Numbered from the stretch's first letter, positions 47,601 through 61,121 are shown. The stretch is 64,000 nt of DNA from Manihot esculenta (GCF_001659605.2 NC_035161.2:34877191-34941190); one strand, 5' to 3'. Translations and numbers: made by a program. The notes: a model not told the origin generated them from the sequence alone.

Positions 47601-50600
47601 TTGTTAACTTTCTTAGTGGTAAGTTTCTTTTCTTCAGTTACCAATGCATGATCTTTTCATGATGTCATGCATGCCTGAAGGTATTTCTATATTAACTTGA
47701 TGTTTTGGATGTAAATTTGTTTGTAGCTGTTATCTCTATCGCCTTATTATGTTCTGTGCCTGGCTCACAATTTTTTTTATATTTTATGTCCGAATGACCA
47801 AGCGACGATTTATCTTTTCACAATTTTGATTTTGAGAGTTTTGTACTCATAGATGTGACTCTGAAAGTCTTGCTTTGTCAGATTGGCTATATTCATTTGA
47901 ATAGAGTTTCATTTGAATATTCATCCATGTGTGTGTAATTCTAATAAGCATTCCTTTGTCAGATTGGCTATAATTCATTGGCTATATCCATGTGTATCTA
48001 ATATTCATTTAAATAAAGTTTCTTAACTTTCGAGAATTCTGAAGAACTGGTGATATTAAAAAAAACTGTGACAGCATCAGCAACACATTTACCGTTAAGA
48101 GTTAGTTATTATGGTTCTGTTCAAGGTAAATTGCTAAAAAACCCTCTGAGGTTTGGCTCATATGATTTTCATCGTTGCTGTTTCAAAATTAGGCACTTTG
48201 TCTTTAGGTTTAGAGGCTTGCACTTTGTCTTGAGGTTTGGCTCATATGAAATTTTCACCTTACTTTTTTCCTTGGCATTTAAAATTGGACTGTAGTTTTG
48301 CCCATAAAATTTGGAAATTTGATTGTGTTCTTGGTTCTTGTATTATTACAATAAAGACCCCTTTGCCCCTTCAAAATTTTGTATTTCGCTGGCAATAAAG
48401 CACCTAATTTTGAAACAAATTGGAAGCAAATGTGTATTAGACAAAAAATTAGGGTGGTTTTGCTAATTTACCATTTCATTGATACTGTGAAACTGCTCAC
48501 AGATCTGTTGTCATTTAATTCATGAATCTAATTGTAAAAAAACCTTAAAACAGCATAGGAATTTAACTGGCATGTCAAGTACAATGACAAGTCATACTTG
48601 TTGCAGGCTTGCAGCATCTGATTTTTTTGTTCCCTCATACATTCAATAAAGTTGACTAATTTTATTATTATCTTTTCTAACAAAGGTCTTCCAAACATCT
48701 CGTAAAATGTGAAGGTGAACTGTTCTGAAGTTTAGTTTATCATCTCATGGCGCAATATTATTTCCCATACTATTTTTTTTCTGTCTCATCAAGCATAGGT
48801 TTTTGGGTTTAGATGCATAAAAGGTGAACCAGCAATTGAAGAATACTATGACCTGTACTTGGAAGCTGAGGAATGTGGGAATCAGATATCAGAAGCCGTC
48901 ATGCAGTCCCCTATTGCACAGCAATTCCTTACACCTGGAAGAGTGGTGGTTGTGAAGTCACAATCAGTGAGTTCCTAATTTGTGATTGGTGCATCTATTT
49001 TGACTGCATCTTGCTGTATCAAATGTCATTTCCATATTACTTATTCAATCTTCTGCACTTTCTCTCTCTATCTTTCTCAAAGAAAGGAAAAAAATTTTGA
49101 TGTACGCCTTCTGAAGCATTGGTGATTTGGTGTTATGTAGTTGTGTATTAAGATGGTTCTTTCAATGAAGTTTCTTGTTCAAGTATCTGCAGTCTAATGA
49201 CACAGTCTTGGGTCCTCAGCAGCTACTAATGTTAAAGGAAATGTGTATTGGTTTCTCTTTCAAATAGTTAAATTACTGTCAGCTCTAAAATCAAACGAGT
49301 TACTGTTGGGAAAATATAATAGATATACTGAGACAATATTGGTTACAGTGAGTGAAAAGATTTGGTAGAAGCATGATAATTGTAGAAGGATAATATTTGT
49401 TGTTTTCTCACAATAAAGATTACAACCTATTTATATATGAGAGGCAGTATCTAAACAGGAAGGAAAATCAAGTCCATGATTATTCAATCCCTAAGATTAA
49501 GTAACTAACCCATCTATCAATATTTACTTCCTATATTAACATATTTACTTCCTATAACCTATAACACTCCCCCTCAAGTTGGAGCATAAATGTTAATCAT
49601 GCCCAACTTGTTGCATATATAATCAACTCGAGTTCCATTTAGAGGTTTAGTGAAGATATCTCCTAATTGTTCTCCAGTTCGGATATGTCCTGTTGATATT
49701 ATCTTTTGTTGGACCTTTTCACGAACAAAATGACAATCAATCTCGATGTGTTTAGTCCTCTCGTGAAATACTGGATTAGAGACAATGTGGATAGCTGCTT
49801 GATTATCACACCACAACTTAGCAGGCGTCGAATTTGTGAACCCAACTTCTTCTAATAGTTGACGTATCCACAAGACTTCACAAACAGTTTGTGCCATGGC
49901 TCGATATTCAGATTCAGCACTAGAACGGGAGACTACATTTTGCTTCTTACTTTTCCATGAGACCAAGTTATCTCCCACAAAAACACAATACCCAGTAGTT
50001 GACCTCCTATCAACCTTCGAGCCTGCTCAATCTACATCAGAAAAGCATTCAATATTTGAGTGCCTATGGTTACCATAGAATAGCCTTCGTCCTGGGGCCT
50101 CTTTAAGGTAACAAAGAATCTGTCCCAAAGCATCCCACTAGGCAACAGTAGGAGATGACATTGAATATGCAATATCAGGACGAGTCACTGTCAAATAATT
50201 CAGCTTGTCAACTAATTTTCTATACCTTTCAGGATCTGCAAATGGCTCACTGTCTTCTGTGGTAAGTTGAAGGTTAGGGGTTATTGGGGCACTACAAGGC
50301 TTAGCACCCAATTTTCCTGTTTCTGCTAACAAATCAAGAACATATTTTCTTTGAGACACAAAGATGTCTTTCTTACACCGTATAACTTCGATTCCCAAGA
50401 AATATTTCAATGAACCCAAATCATTTGTATAAAACTGTGTTTTAAGAAATTCTTTTAGGGATGTGATGCCAGCAATGTCACTTCCTGTGATAACGATATC
50501 ATCCACATATACTACAAGCAGAATTACTCCACTATCAGAATTTCTATAAAACACTGAGTGATCACACTTACTCATCTTCATTCCAAACTGTTGGACCACC

Positions 50601-53600
50601 TCACCAAACCTGCCAAACTGTGCCCGAGGACTCTGTTTCAAGCCATAAAGGGATTTTCGAAGTCTACAAACCTTGCCCGACTCCCCCTGAGCAACAAAAC
50701 CAGGTGGTTGCTCAATATAAACCTCCTCCTGAAGATCACCATGAAGAAAAGCTTTTTTAATATCCAGTTGATGCAAAGGCCAATCATGTGTAGCTGCCAA
50801 GGAAATAAACAATCGAACAGATGCGAGCTTGGCAATTGGGGAAAATGTATCAGAATAGTCAACTCCATAAGTTTGTGCATAACCTTTAGCCACTAAACAG
50901 GCCTTGAGGCGAGCAACAGATTCATCAGGATTTACTTTCATGGCAAACACCCATTTGCACCCAATAGCCTGCTGTCTTGGGGGCAAGGACATCAACTCCC
51001 AAGTACCATTAGTGTCAAGGGCCATCATTTCCTCTTCCATTGCAGCACGCCAACTAGGATGGGACAAAGTCTCAATAACAGTTTTGGGAACTGAAATAGA
51101 AACTAAAGCAGTGGCAAAACAACGAGAAGAAGAGGATAATTGATCATAAGAGACACAAGCTAAAATAGGATAAGTGCAAGTACGTTTACCTTTGCGAAGA
51201 GCAATGGGCAAATCCAAATTAGACAGTGAAGGATCAGTGGGAGAGGATCTGTCAACGAAGAAGCGGGTAGTGGAGCGGAGTCAGAGTCCTCTAAGCGTCT
51301 GGAATACACATGAAAGATGGGAGGGCGACCTGGCACATGAGCGAAAGGTATAGGAGTAGTCTAAGGAGACAGAGAGTGAACAGTGTATAACAAGAGGTCA
51401 TCTTCCTCCCCTTGAGTGTTATAAACAGATGATGGCGGAAAAAACGGAGTGGACTCAAAGAATGTTACATCCGCAAACACAAGATACTGATTCAAATCAG
51501 GAGAAAAACAACGATACCCTTTCTGACGTCGAGAGTAGCCAAGGAACACATTTGAGTGATTTGGGATCCAATTTAGTAACCTGTGGACGAATATCACGAA
51601 CAAAACAAGTACACCCAAAGGTTCGTGGCTTAATAGGAAACAAAGATTTAGTGGGAAACAAAATATTATAAGGAATATCACCATGAAGGATGGAGGAAGG
51701 CATGCGATTGATCAAAAAACAAGCCGTGGATATAGCATCAGCCCAAAAACATTTAGGTACTTTCATTTGGAATAAGAGGGCTCTGGCTACTTCAAGAAGA
51801 TGTCGATTTTTTCTTTCGGCAACTCCATTTTATGAAGAAGTGTCAATACAAGAGGACTGATGAAGAATCCCTTTTTGTAACAAATAGGATTGAAATTCCC
51901 CAGAGAAATACTCTTTAGTATTATCACTTTGCAATATACGAATGGGAATATTGAATTGGGTTTGGATTTCAGCATGAAACACACAAAAGATAGAAAATAA
52001 TTCTGAACAACTCTTCATTAAAAATAACCAAGTAGTACGAGAGAAGTCATCAACAAAAGTAACAAAGTACTTAAAGCCAAATTTAGACACAGTAGGACAA
52101 GGACCCCAAACATCTGAATGTACTAACTCAAAGGGGTACGAAGCCCGTTTATTGACTCGAGACACTGAAGGTAAACGATGATGTTTGACAAATTGACAAG
52201 ACTCACAATCTAAAACAGACAAAGAATGAAACTGTGGATATAACCTCTTCAAAGCCGAGAGAGAAGGATGCCCCAAACGACAATGAACATCAAAAGGTGT
52301 TAAACGCGTAGAACATGCAAGAGATCTAGGTAGCTGCTGATCCAAGACGTAGAGACCCTCTGACTCACGCCCTCTACCAATAATCTGCTTCGTCGAAAGA
52401 TTCTGAAAAATACAGTGATCAAGAAAGAATGAGACACAACAATTCAATGCACGAGTGAGTTTACTAACAGAAAGTAAATTAAATGCGAACTTAGGGAGAC
52501 ATAACACAGAGGATACAGAAAAATAAGGGGTTAAGTTGACATGGCCAGAACCCATGACAAAAGATTTAGTACCATCAACAAGAGTAACATAAGAAGGCGA
52601 TGCATGAGACTCGAGATTGGACAAAAGGGTAAAATTACCTGACCTATGATCGGTAGCACCAGAATCAATAACCCATTTGGAGAATGAAGATACAAGACAT
52701 GCAGTAGAGTTACCTGACTCGGCAACTGCAGTGATAGAAGAGGAATTAGAGGATTTTAGAGATGTCTGGTATTGGATGAATTTTGCATACTCATATGCAA
52801 ATGTTAAAATTCCCTGATCTGAAGGGGCCTCAACTGCCATATGTGCCATTTGTATGCGCTGATTTTTATTCTGTAGAACAGTACCCGTGAATAGTACCGA
52901 TGAACAGTGCCCGTGAACGGTACCGATGAACAGTGCCCGTGTACCGAAAAAAAAAAAAATAAAAACCTTCACCCAACACTCGAACGGCAAACAAACCTCA
53001 GATCTGACAAGGGGACGGTGTGGCAACTCCAGCGACGGTGAGATCCAAATGTCTCCCTTTATGGATAACCCAAATAAACAGAGCTCTAAGTCTCAAAAAA
53101 AAAAATTTTAACTTGACGAGAGAGAAAAAAAAAATTAAATCTCTACAAGAAAGGCTCTGATACCATGTAGAAGGATAATATTTATTGTTTTCTCACAATA
53201 AAGATTACAACCTATTTATACATGAGAGAGTATCTAAACAGGAAGGAAAATCAAGCCCAATATTTTTTTCCTATATTAACATATTTACTTCTTATAACCT
53301 ATAACAATAATGACAAGGATGAACAACAAAAGTTTTTCTAAAAAGTATTGCTTAGTCTGTTTTGGCTGGATTTTATGTGCTTGATAAAGATAAAAACGTG
53401 TAAACCAATGGAAGTTAAATGACATGCAAAGCAGCTTTCCATGCATATGGTTTTCTAGTCGTGCTGGTTTTCAATATAAAAGTGTATGAAGCTTATGCTC
53501 ATGTGAGTGTCATTTTTAGCACTTGAACTCACTGATTTATATAAAGTATTAAGTTTCATTGTTTATTTCACTTAAGTTTTCTTGATGCAGTAGCCGTGGT

Positions 53601-56600
53601 TGCTAAACTTAAGGTATTATCAATTACAGGCACAAGACCACTTACTTGGAGTTGTCGTGAAAGGACCTTCTGCCAATATGAAGCAATACATAACTTTGGT
53701 TCTGAAGCCTGATCTGCCATCACCAATGCAGATTTCCAACCTGCAAGATAAAAAGAATGGCGATGGCCCACAAGCTTATATGCTGATGCCAAAATCAAAG
53801 CGTGGGGAAGAGGACTACTTTTATTCTTCCACTTCACGCAAAGGATCAGGTGCTATCAACATAAAATTACCATACCAAGGCAGTGCTGCTGGTGTCAGTT
53901 ATGAAGTTAGAGCAATGGATAATAAAGAATTCTTATGCATATGTAATAAAAAAATTAAGATCGACCGGGTTGGACTTCTTGAGGATGTTAGCAATGCAGC
54001 TTTCTCCAATACAGTTCAACAGTTGTTGGCCCTGAAATCTGGAGGAAATAAGTACCCTCCTGCCTTAGATCCACGGGAAGGTAAAGCCATTGGTTAATGA
54101 AAAGAATACTTTTTCTTTTTTTGGGAAAGGGAACTATTTTATAAAGTTGCACGATTTGATGGACTTTCAATTGTGCACTAGCTCTATGCATACTTTGCAA
54201 GATTATTTGAGTTTAGTCCACCAGCAATTAGGGTAAAGAATGCACTTGAATTATTGCATTCAGGACTGGCACTCTGGCAGGCATTTTTTACATTTATCTG
54301 TCTAGTTGGGATAACTCAACTGTTTAATCAGTCTAATTGGCAAATTTACTCATCAAATGACATTTTAGGCTTCATTTACTATCTTTGTAATTATATACTA
54401 TACCTCATTTCCATGCTTTGAACTCCCTCACTTGAATAAAATTTTTGGATGATCTCCTATAATTTGGTTTTCTGTCGTGCTATATTTGCGCAATTATAGT
54501 AATTTTTCTTTTCATAGTCTATGGATTCCTTGTTTTACATTGAGTGCCTTCCTACTAATATTTATCACGTGGTCAGTGAGAAGCAAGAATGGTGCTATTT
54601 TTTCTACTGATGCATTGCTTGGGGATCTCATTGAACATTTCACATGAGAGTCTTGACTGCATGGCCTGCATTTTACCATTCTTAACCTGTACATGGCTAT
54701 GGGCAATGGGCCACAATTATGCTATTGTGATACATAATTAGTGATTTTGGATTGTTTTAATAACATTGGCTCTATGTGGATGCTCAGATGTTAAATTTAA
54801 TGCACTGCTAGTGTTATCCTATTCATGATGTATTTTTTGGTGATTTATCAACAATTTGTAAGAGATTTTTTAAGATGCTGAAATTGTATGCATGGTTACA
54901 GTCGTATGATGCATAATGAAGTCATCTGTCAATCATCAGCAAAATATAATAAGCAGATTCATTTTCGTCTCTTTCTCTAACTGGCTGCTATTCATAGCAG
55001 CATATTTTGGTCTTGATTAACGACTTCTGAGCAAACTGCTCTTTTGGCTATTCTGCTCCAGAGCTGAAGATGAAAGATATGAATCTTGTTGAAGCATATA
55101 ACAAATGGACTAGACGGTTTCACAAGATGGCAATGAATAAATGTCATGGGTGTATAAAATTGGAGGAGCATATAGCCTTAGCAAGAGAAATAAAGAAGCA
55201 TAAAGATGAAATTGATAAGTTAAAATATCAAATGTCTGATGAAGCGTTACAACAGATGCCAGACTTTCAGGGCAGGGTATGTTTATAATGTGCACCTCTC
55301 ATGCTCTGTTTTCTTTGTTATTTGTACGTTCTCTTCATAATAGTCTAGGGATAGTCATACTCATACAACATCAAAAATGAAAATTGTGCATTTGCAGATA
55401 GATGTTCTGAAGGAGATTGGTTGTATAGATGCTGACCTTGTCGTTCAAATTAAAGGTCGTGTTGCTTGTGAGATGAATTCAGGGGAGGAGTTGATATGTA
55501 CCGAGTGTCTATTTGAGAATCAACTTGATGACCTGGAACCAGAAGAAGCTGTGGCCATAATGTCTGCTTTTGTATTTCAGCAGAGGAACACTTCTGAGCC
55601 TTCTCTTACTCCCAAGCTGGCTGAAGCTAAAAAGAGGTGATTTTTCTATCTATCTGCTGTCAATGATTTTTTCTCACAGCTGTAATGTCTCATGTTTTCT
55701 AGTTATATTACTTGAGATCTTGTCATAATTGGGTACAAAATGCTTATTTGCTTTTCTTTTGTGGTTAAAAAATCTCATTTATTAGCTTCACAATTAGATC
55801 ACCTGACTTGGGGAACATGTTAGAACATCTTGCCTTGATGCACCATGAACTAGACCTAGTCAGTCTCTTATTATTTTTCATATATATTGAACTATGACCA
55901 TGCAGCCCATCATATTTATTGAATACACAAAAGAGTTGGGGAAGCATGGGTGTGAGGCATACACCTGATGTTATGTGCAAAAGAATTAGAGATCTTCTAG
56001 AAAAATCAAAAATCAGAAAGACATCTATAACCAATTCAGAATATTAGAATTATAACCCAGTCTAAATCAAATTGTTAATGACTCAACAATGCCTAACGTT
56101 AAAAAGAGATTCAAAAAATGATCAAAGTCTAAAAAACTGGTCACTTTTGCAGGGATATGCACGTATTATATACATAATAATACTGCTGCCAGACTTTTAT
56201 TTACTAACCATGAGGTGGCAATCACCTGATATGGCTTGTTAAGTCTAAAATAATACTAGAAGGAAGTGGATCACGCCAATGGGACTCTCCACTAAGTCTA
56301 TTGGAATTGGCTCATCATCCATACATAATGAATTGGTGTGCTATATTCATATCATGACTATGAACAGTAAAAACTATATACTTATTGACTATCATGATAT
56401 TTGTCACTTTTTCTGCCAGTCATAGTAAATTTATTCTTGCAAATAAAATGACAGGATAATATGCACATCCACGTGCATAATAAAGCACATTACAATTTTT
56501 AAATAGGAGAGAGATATGTTCAAAATAAGAAAAGGGAGAAAAGGGGAATCATAAAGGGGAACCAAGAGGAGTGGACTTGGATGTGATGCTCCAACAAAAA

Positions 56601-58014
56601 AAATAGGTTCTTTCCAAGATTGAAAGGTGTGTATGTTGGACAAATGAGCCTCTGTGTCCAGCAACTTTGGAGGTGATGGTTTGGCAGGATTCCAGCAATT
56701 TTCTGATGATGGCTATGGTTTCCCTATTGACTTTCTGGCATATAGACAATAGTTCCTAGTAGATGAGAGAACTGTAAGCCCAATGGTGGTGGCCTTTACT
56801 GGTGAGGTAGCTGGTAGTGGTGAACGTTTGTGCGACACATGGTCCCCTGGAAATAAACCATGCTTCTATATTTTTTGTGTCACCTTGCCTAGTAGAGGCA
56901 CTGGCTCAAGGGCCAGGTGCCTCAAACGCACCTTTGACATCTATGACACCTATAGAAATCCTAGATTCTACCTCTGGATTTTCGCATTAATATTTTACGT
57001 ATTATAGGAAGAGATATAGAAACAGAATGTGAATGATTCTGGAAATAAATAAGTAGTTCTAGGAGAGGGAGGCAGGCAAGAAATGCAGTTTGTTACAAGA
57101 GCAGCTGATTCAGTTGTAACTGCTATTAGTTGACTTGTGAGTTAGTTACTGAGATCTATGTAAATCTCAGGAGAGTTTATCTTGTGCATTTCGTTACAAG
57201 AGCAGCTGATTAAGTTGTAACTGCTATTAGTTGACTTGTGAGTTAGTTCCTGAGATCTATGTAAATCTCAGGAGAGTTTATCTTGTAATTCCATTCCATG
57301 AATTGCCAATACTAAGCAGTCTTTCTTTCTATCTCTCACTCTCTCTAATTCTGTGTACTCTGCTAGTCTCCCCTTTCTTTCTCTGCTATTTCTTCTATTT
57401 CTATCTCCTTTTCTCTCTTCCTGTCTTGTTAAGGATTCGAACCTTAACATAATATCATTCTTCCCTTCTTTATTTCTTTTTTTTTTCCTTTCAATTTCTT
57501 AATCTAATGCCAGATATTTATTCACTTCAGATTGTACAACACAGCAATAAGACTTGGAGAGCTTCAAGCGCACTTTAAATTACAGATAAGCCCTGAAGAG
57601 TATGTGCAGGACAACCTGAAGTTCGGTCTTGTGGAAGTAGTTTATGAGTGGGCAAAGGTTTGTTTTAACTGAACACATTTCGACTCTTTGCTATGCTTCC
57701 TTCTTTTTTTTTGGGTGCTAAACATTATATAATAGCAGAGGATGAAGAGCGCAGCCTTAGTTTCTCGAATAACCTTAAATCTTTTTTTTTTTTTGTGGCA
57801 GGGAACTCCGTTTGCTGATATCTGTGAGCTTACAGACGTTCCTGAAGGCTTGATAGTGCGAACGATTGTCAGACTGGATGAGACATGTCGAGAGTTTAAA
57901 AATGCTGCTGCTATCATGGGTAATTCTGCACTCTACAAGAAAATGGAAGCTGCGTCCAATGCAATAAAACGAGATATAGTTTTTGCTGCTAGCTTGTACA
58001 TTACAGGAGTTTAA
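32641..58014 (+). CDS. SKI2: SKI2-type DExH-box RNA helicase (Ski complex)
   Basis: 23 coding exons: 32641..32775, 33355..33612, 33829..34086, 34202..34270, 34387..34465, 35577..35755, 35865..35972, 36425..36526, 36687..36887, 37055..37165, 37894..37961, 38162..38534, 39049..39204, 39284..39394, 39648..39701, 46414..46671, 47450..47559, 48813..48966, 53630..54080, 55062..55276, 55398..55636, 57531..57657, 57802..58014. All borders are GT..AG and phases agree, giving 1342 residues, about the length of Arabidopsis SKI2. Motif I AHTSAGKT (about 377-384), DEVH (467-470), SAT (498-500), the FCFSKNRC motif, [11 protein letters not shown] (motif V) and [10 protein letters not shown] (motif VI, 778-787) are followed by the insertion domain (exons 17-20) and a C-terminal DSHCT-type domain. 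It would unwind mRNA and feed it to the cytoplasmic exosome with SKI3/SKI8. Introns 15 (6.7 kb) and 18 (4.7 kb) are swollen by retroelements. The frame is intact. Confidence 0.95.
40810..41346 (-). repeat. 3' LTR of the intron 15 element
   Basis: Direct repeat of 45540-46058, starting GTTGAGTTCTCTAGTTAAGG. Confidence 0.85.
41382..45409 (-). pseudogene. Gag-Pol remnants of the intron 15 chromovirus
   Basis: Right to left on the - strand: gag start region with [21 protein letters not shown] (about 45191-45260); a zinc-knuckle-like [15 protein letters not shown] (about 44620); RT with FSDDILIYS (about 43480); RNase H (42717-43016, [10 protein letters not shown]); integrase HHCC and core (42414-42689; 41951-42325 with SDRDIIFTS); and a terminal chromodomain-like segment (WEVLVQWTG) ending at a TAG at 41382-41384. 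Frameshifts and stops separate these pieces, so no functional polyprotein remains. A roughly 55-bp direct duplication disrupts the integrase near 41920-42015. Confidence 0.85.
45540..46058 (-). repeat. 5' LTR of the intron 15 element
   Basis: TGTTGAGTTCTCTAG..CTATAACA. It differs from the left copy by many substitutions and small indels, so the insertion is fairly old. Confidence 0.85.
49381..49566 (-). repeat. 3' LTR of the copia element
   Basis: TGTAGAAGGATAATATT..CCTATAACA. Direct repeat of 53166-53306, with about 45 extra bases. Confidence 0.88.
49574..53026 (-). pseudogene. Copia polyprotein remnants (protease, integrase, RT, RNase H)
   Basis: The frame at 51830-53026 holds the protease ([10 protein letters not shown]), the gag-pre-integrase [13 protein letters not shown] finger and the first integrase Asp (VHSDVWGP). 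51361-51766 holds the integrase C-terminal part ([16 protein letters not shown]). 50138-51217 holds RT with [20 protein letters not shown] and YVDDIV. 49574-49978 holds RNase H with [13 protein letters not shown] and a terminal IFTKPL. Stops and frame changes between these blocks (for example near 51835 and 50140) inactivate it. Sequence upstream of the protease is short and does not resemble copia gag. Confidence 0.88.
52883..52945. repeat. Short tandem repeat where copia gag should be
   Basis: About three units of a GTACCGATGAACAGTGCCCGT-like sequence lie in the truncated leader of the copia element. Confidence 0.75.
53153..53165 (-). promoter_or_regulatory. Primer binding site of the copia element
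   Basis: TGGTATCAGAGCC on the - strand, immediately next to the 5' LTR. Confidence 0.9.
53166..53306 (-). repeat. 5' LTR of the copia element
   Basis: 141 bp. Lacks the segment corresponding to about 49461-49520 of the left LTR. Confidence 0.88.
57092..57293 (+). repeat. 101-bp tandem duplication in SKI2 intron 21
   Basis: Two near-identical units starting GTTACAAGAGCAGCTGATT at 57092 and 57193, followed by a CT-rich tract up to about 57430. The tract ends with an 8-bp inverted pair TGTTAAGG..CCTTAACA (57426-57450). It could be part of a short insertion, but no target duplication was found. Confidence 0.7.
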
Positions 58015-61000
58015 TTATGTCAGAGTTTGAATGATATCTTTAGGTACCCGAGTATTTAGGGGATTGTAGTTGTGAATGAAACCATTGTATTTTATGTTAA
58101 AGTTTTAGTGAAATTTGTCAGCCCTGCACATGTTTGTGCAATGTGCTCTATTCCGTGTGATTTGGCTGATAAAATGTGTAGATGATCTAGATCCAGCTTA
58201 ATTGGAATTAAAATAATTGTGGTCACTCTCTATTCAATGGCGTGTCTTTTGAACGCCTTCATTCTGACATAGATTGGTCTTATTTTGCCTTTTTAGAAGA
58301 GTTGCATTTTTATTTGGCTTAAAAGTTCGTTTTGGGTTTATTTGAACTTTCATTAAAAGTATAGGGGCATATTTGATATTTTATCTTTTTTATAATATTT
58401 AATAACTTTTTGCAGAGATTCTTTGCAAAAGATAAAATTGATCTTACATCATCTATTTTTAAAAAGTTTTAATTTTTGAAACTCAACAAGTTAAGGTAAG
58501 GAGGAAAAGTATTGGTGAAGGGGAATGTAACTACGCATTGGGCCGAATAGTCAGTGCGCTGAGGCTTGGTGGCGCTCGGAGGCCAAACTATTAAGGCCCT
58601 CTATCGTCAAATGAACGTCACTCCTGTCTTCTATAGCAATCCATTTTTCTCTCTTTTCCTGATGATTGATCAAAATTGAGATATTTGGGACTTGGGTTTA
58701 CAAAACCTAATGGAAAATACTTCTCCATTTTTTCATATTTCTTTTACCTAATTTGTACAGCCATCTCTGATCTAAAAAAGGAGACAGAGATTAGAGATAA
58801 AATATAATTCATTTTTACATCTTAATGGATAATTTTTTACTTTACTTTTTATTCATATTATTATATAAAAAAATACAACATAGAAATGAAAATGATTGAA
58901 ATTTGATCTCAAATAAATTTATTAGAAATGGAGAGAGAGAGAATGGCTTTCCTCTAATCTTTTCCAGAAACATAATTCACATAGTAATTCATCGTTCTTT
59001 TAATTTATAACGTTGATCGAGGATTTAAGGATATGTTGAACACATTATATCTTTACACTTCTTCAGTATCTAGGAACTTTATTAAGGTTACTAATCACAT
59101 TCGAAGATTTTCACCTTTAAGGGACCCACTTGTGGATTTGGTGGTCACCCTCCCCATAGACATATGTGCTTCGAACTTCAAATCATGAAAGCCTCCCAAC
59201 AATGGCATCCCATCAACTAGTATGAATAAAAACAATTAACGTCCCATCTAAAAGTTCATTAAAAAACTCATGATTTTAACACATTTCTAATAATGTCATT
59301 TATATTTATCCTTTTTCATTTGCCACATTCCCATGTGAGATTATGTAGGGGACGCAATATCTCCATCCATTTTGGTATTGACACGTGGCTACAATGTGGC
59401 AAGGGATCAAAAAGTAGTTGAATTATCTCACTTTCATGCAACCATTTTCTGCCCAAAATTTCAACATAAAATTGAATGGTGCTAAAGTAAATAGTTTGCT
59501 TATATGTTTTTTTTTTCCTGAAAAAAGTGTTAATAATCTTAAAGGAAAAAAAATTTTAAATAATTAAATGGGATTGAATTCATCTGCTTCTTAATTGTAC
59601 TTCACTGGAATTGATCTGACATTGATTTTTAAACCAAACATATCCAAAAGAGTACTCACTAGCAAAATATGATACCGGATTCTCTAATCAGAAGTCACTG
59701 GGCAGCTAGGAACAGGGAAGAGAGAATTGATGAAACTGTCCTCCTTATCTTTAAGAGTACGTTGTCCCATATGCATGTTTGTATATACATGCGTACAGAT
59801 GATGAAGCTTTTATAGTTGCCCACCACTTGAGGATACTTGCATCAGATACCCAACAAGATTACAGCAAAGCTCCCACACCACAATCGAGTCCTTTGGCAA
59901 AATTATTTGGCCATTTTATAAGATTTGCGAGAGGAAGCTAGTAGTGAACCTTTTATGCATGTTTTCATGTCTCGTAGCCACATGGATACACAAATCTCTC
60001 TAGTGGCTAGGATTATTCTAAGGGGCAAGAACCCCAACCTTGGAAGCTTGAAATTACAGTGAGCTAACTAGTTCTGAGTTATCTCTATCGTTGTAACAGG
60101 TGGGTCTTCATCTATGAATATATAGGGTTAGCTTTTGATTATTTTTTTGTACTTTGGGATCTCACTCTTTAGGTTTTTTTTTTTTTACTAATTTTTCCAA
60201 CTCCTAATTTAAGTTTGAGAAATTGATGAAATTGAGATTTGGAAGTAATAGAATTACGACATTGAATGAGATTGATGAGATTTTTAAAAAGTAATGAACT
60301 CTAGTAAATGAATGAATGAGTAAAGGATTTGAATAATATAATTAATATAGTTTAAGTAATGAATTATTTTATTTTTTAATTTGTCATACACTTCTAATGC
60401 TTTATTACTAAATTATTCTTAAAAACTGCTAAATTTTATTTTTTCAGCATATTAAATAGATATGAATTTTAAAGCTAATAAGTAAATTATTATGTAAAAA
60501 AAAGTGGTATTAATTAGAAATGGATGAAAATAGTAAGTCTATATATGTGGGAAAATGATAATTTACTTCTTTTTTTTTTTGTTTTGAAATAGTACTTATA
60601 ATTTATATTTAAAAATTATTTTTTATGAAAAATATTGTTTAATAAAATAACTTATGTTTCATTATTAAATTCTAACTTAATAAACAATCTTAATAAAATC
60701 TTTTAAAATGTTTAAAAAAATTATTTTCTTTAAAATTATTTAATTTTTTTAATAAAAAACTATTTTTGATCGATTAAATGTTCCAAACATTAAAATTTAA
60801 AAAATAATTTTGTTTAAAATATTTTTTTATAAAATAAATAGATAAAGATATTATTTTAAAAAAAATATTTTAACGGATTAATGTAAAATTTAGAAATTTC
60901 CAAGAAACAGAAATTGGAATCCAAATTCAGTGAATTAGAATAAGAGTAGTAGAAGTAAGTAAAGTAGTGATTAGAAATTAGAAAACCAATTGATCCTTAT

Positions 61001-61080
61001 CGAACCGAACGTTTTGCTTTTGTCTTGTTGGAAAATGAACATGATCACCTGTCATGCATGCAGCAATGTTTTCTTCCTTT
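58015..61080. other. Intergenic region downstream of SKI2
   Basis: The first few hundred bases should include the SKI2 3' UTR. The rest is AT-rich with no coding similarity that I recognise. The 90-codon frame at 59669-59941 has no family features and no supporting splice context. Confidence 0.5.
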
Positions 61081-61084
61081 TTTT

Positions 61085-61088
<4 letters not shown>

Positions 61089-61119
<31 letters not shown>
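61089..61119. repeat. Poly(A) run
   Basis: About 30 uninterrupted A residues just upstream of a TATA-like site. It could be a retroposon tail remnant or simple slippage. Confidence 0.7.

Positions 61120-61121
<2 letters not shown>

Larger units (their letters stand above)
49381..53306 (-). mobile_element. Gag-less Ty1/copia element in SKI2 intron 18
   Basis: 3926 bp, antisense to SKI2, flanked by ATAAT (49376-49380 and 53307-53311). LTRs are at 49381-49566 (186 bp) and 53166-53306 (141 bp, with an internal deletion). A PPT, TTGAGGGGGAGTG, adjoins the left LTR (49567-49579). The PBS TGGTATCAGAGCC directly abuts the right LTR (53153-53165). Order on the - strand is protease, integrase, RT, RNase H, the copia arrangement. 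A gag region of normal length is missing between PBS and protease. Confidence 0.92.

Noticed and set aside
59669..59941. 90-codon frame downstream of SKI2
   Set aside because: No recognisable domain, no splice or promoter context, and ordinary codon usage for AT-rich spacer.
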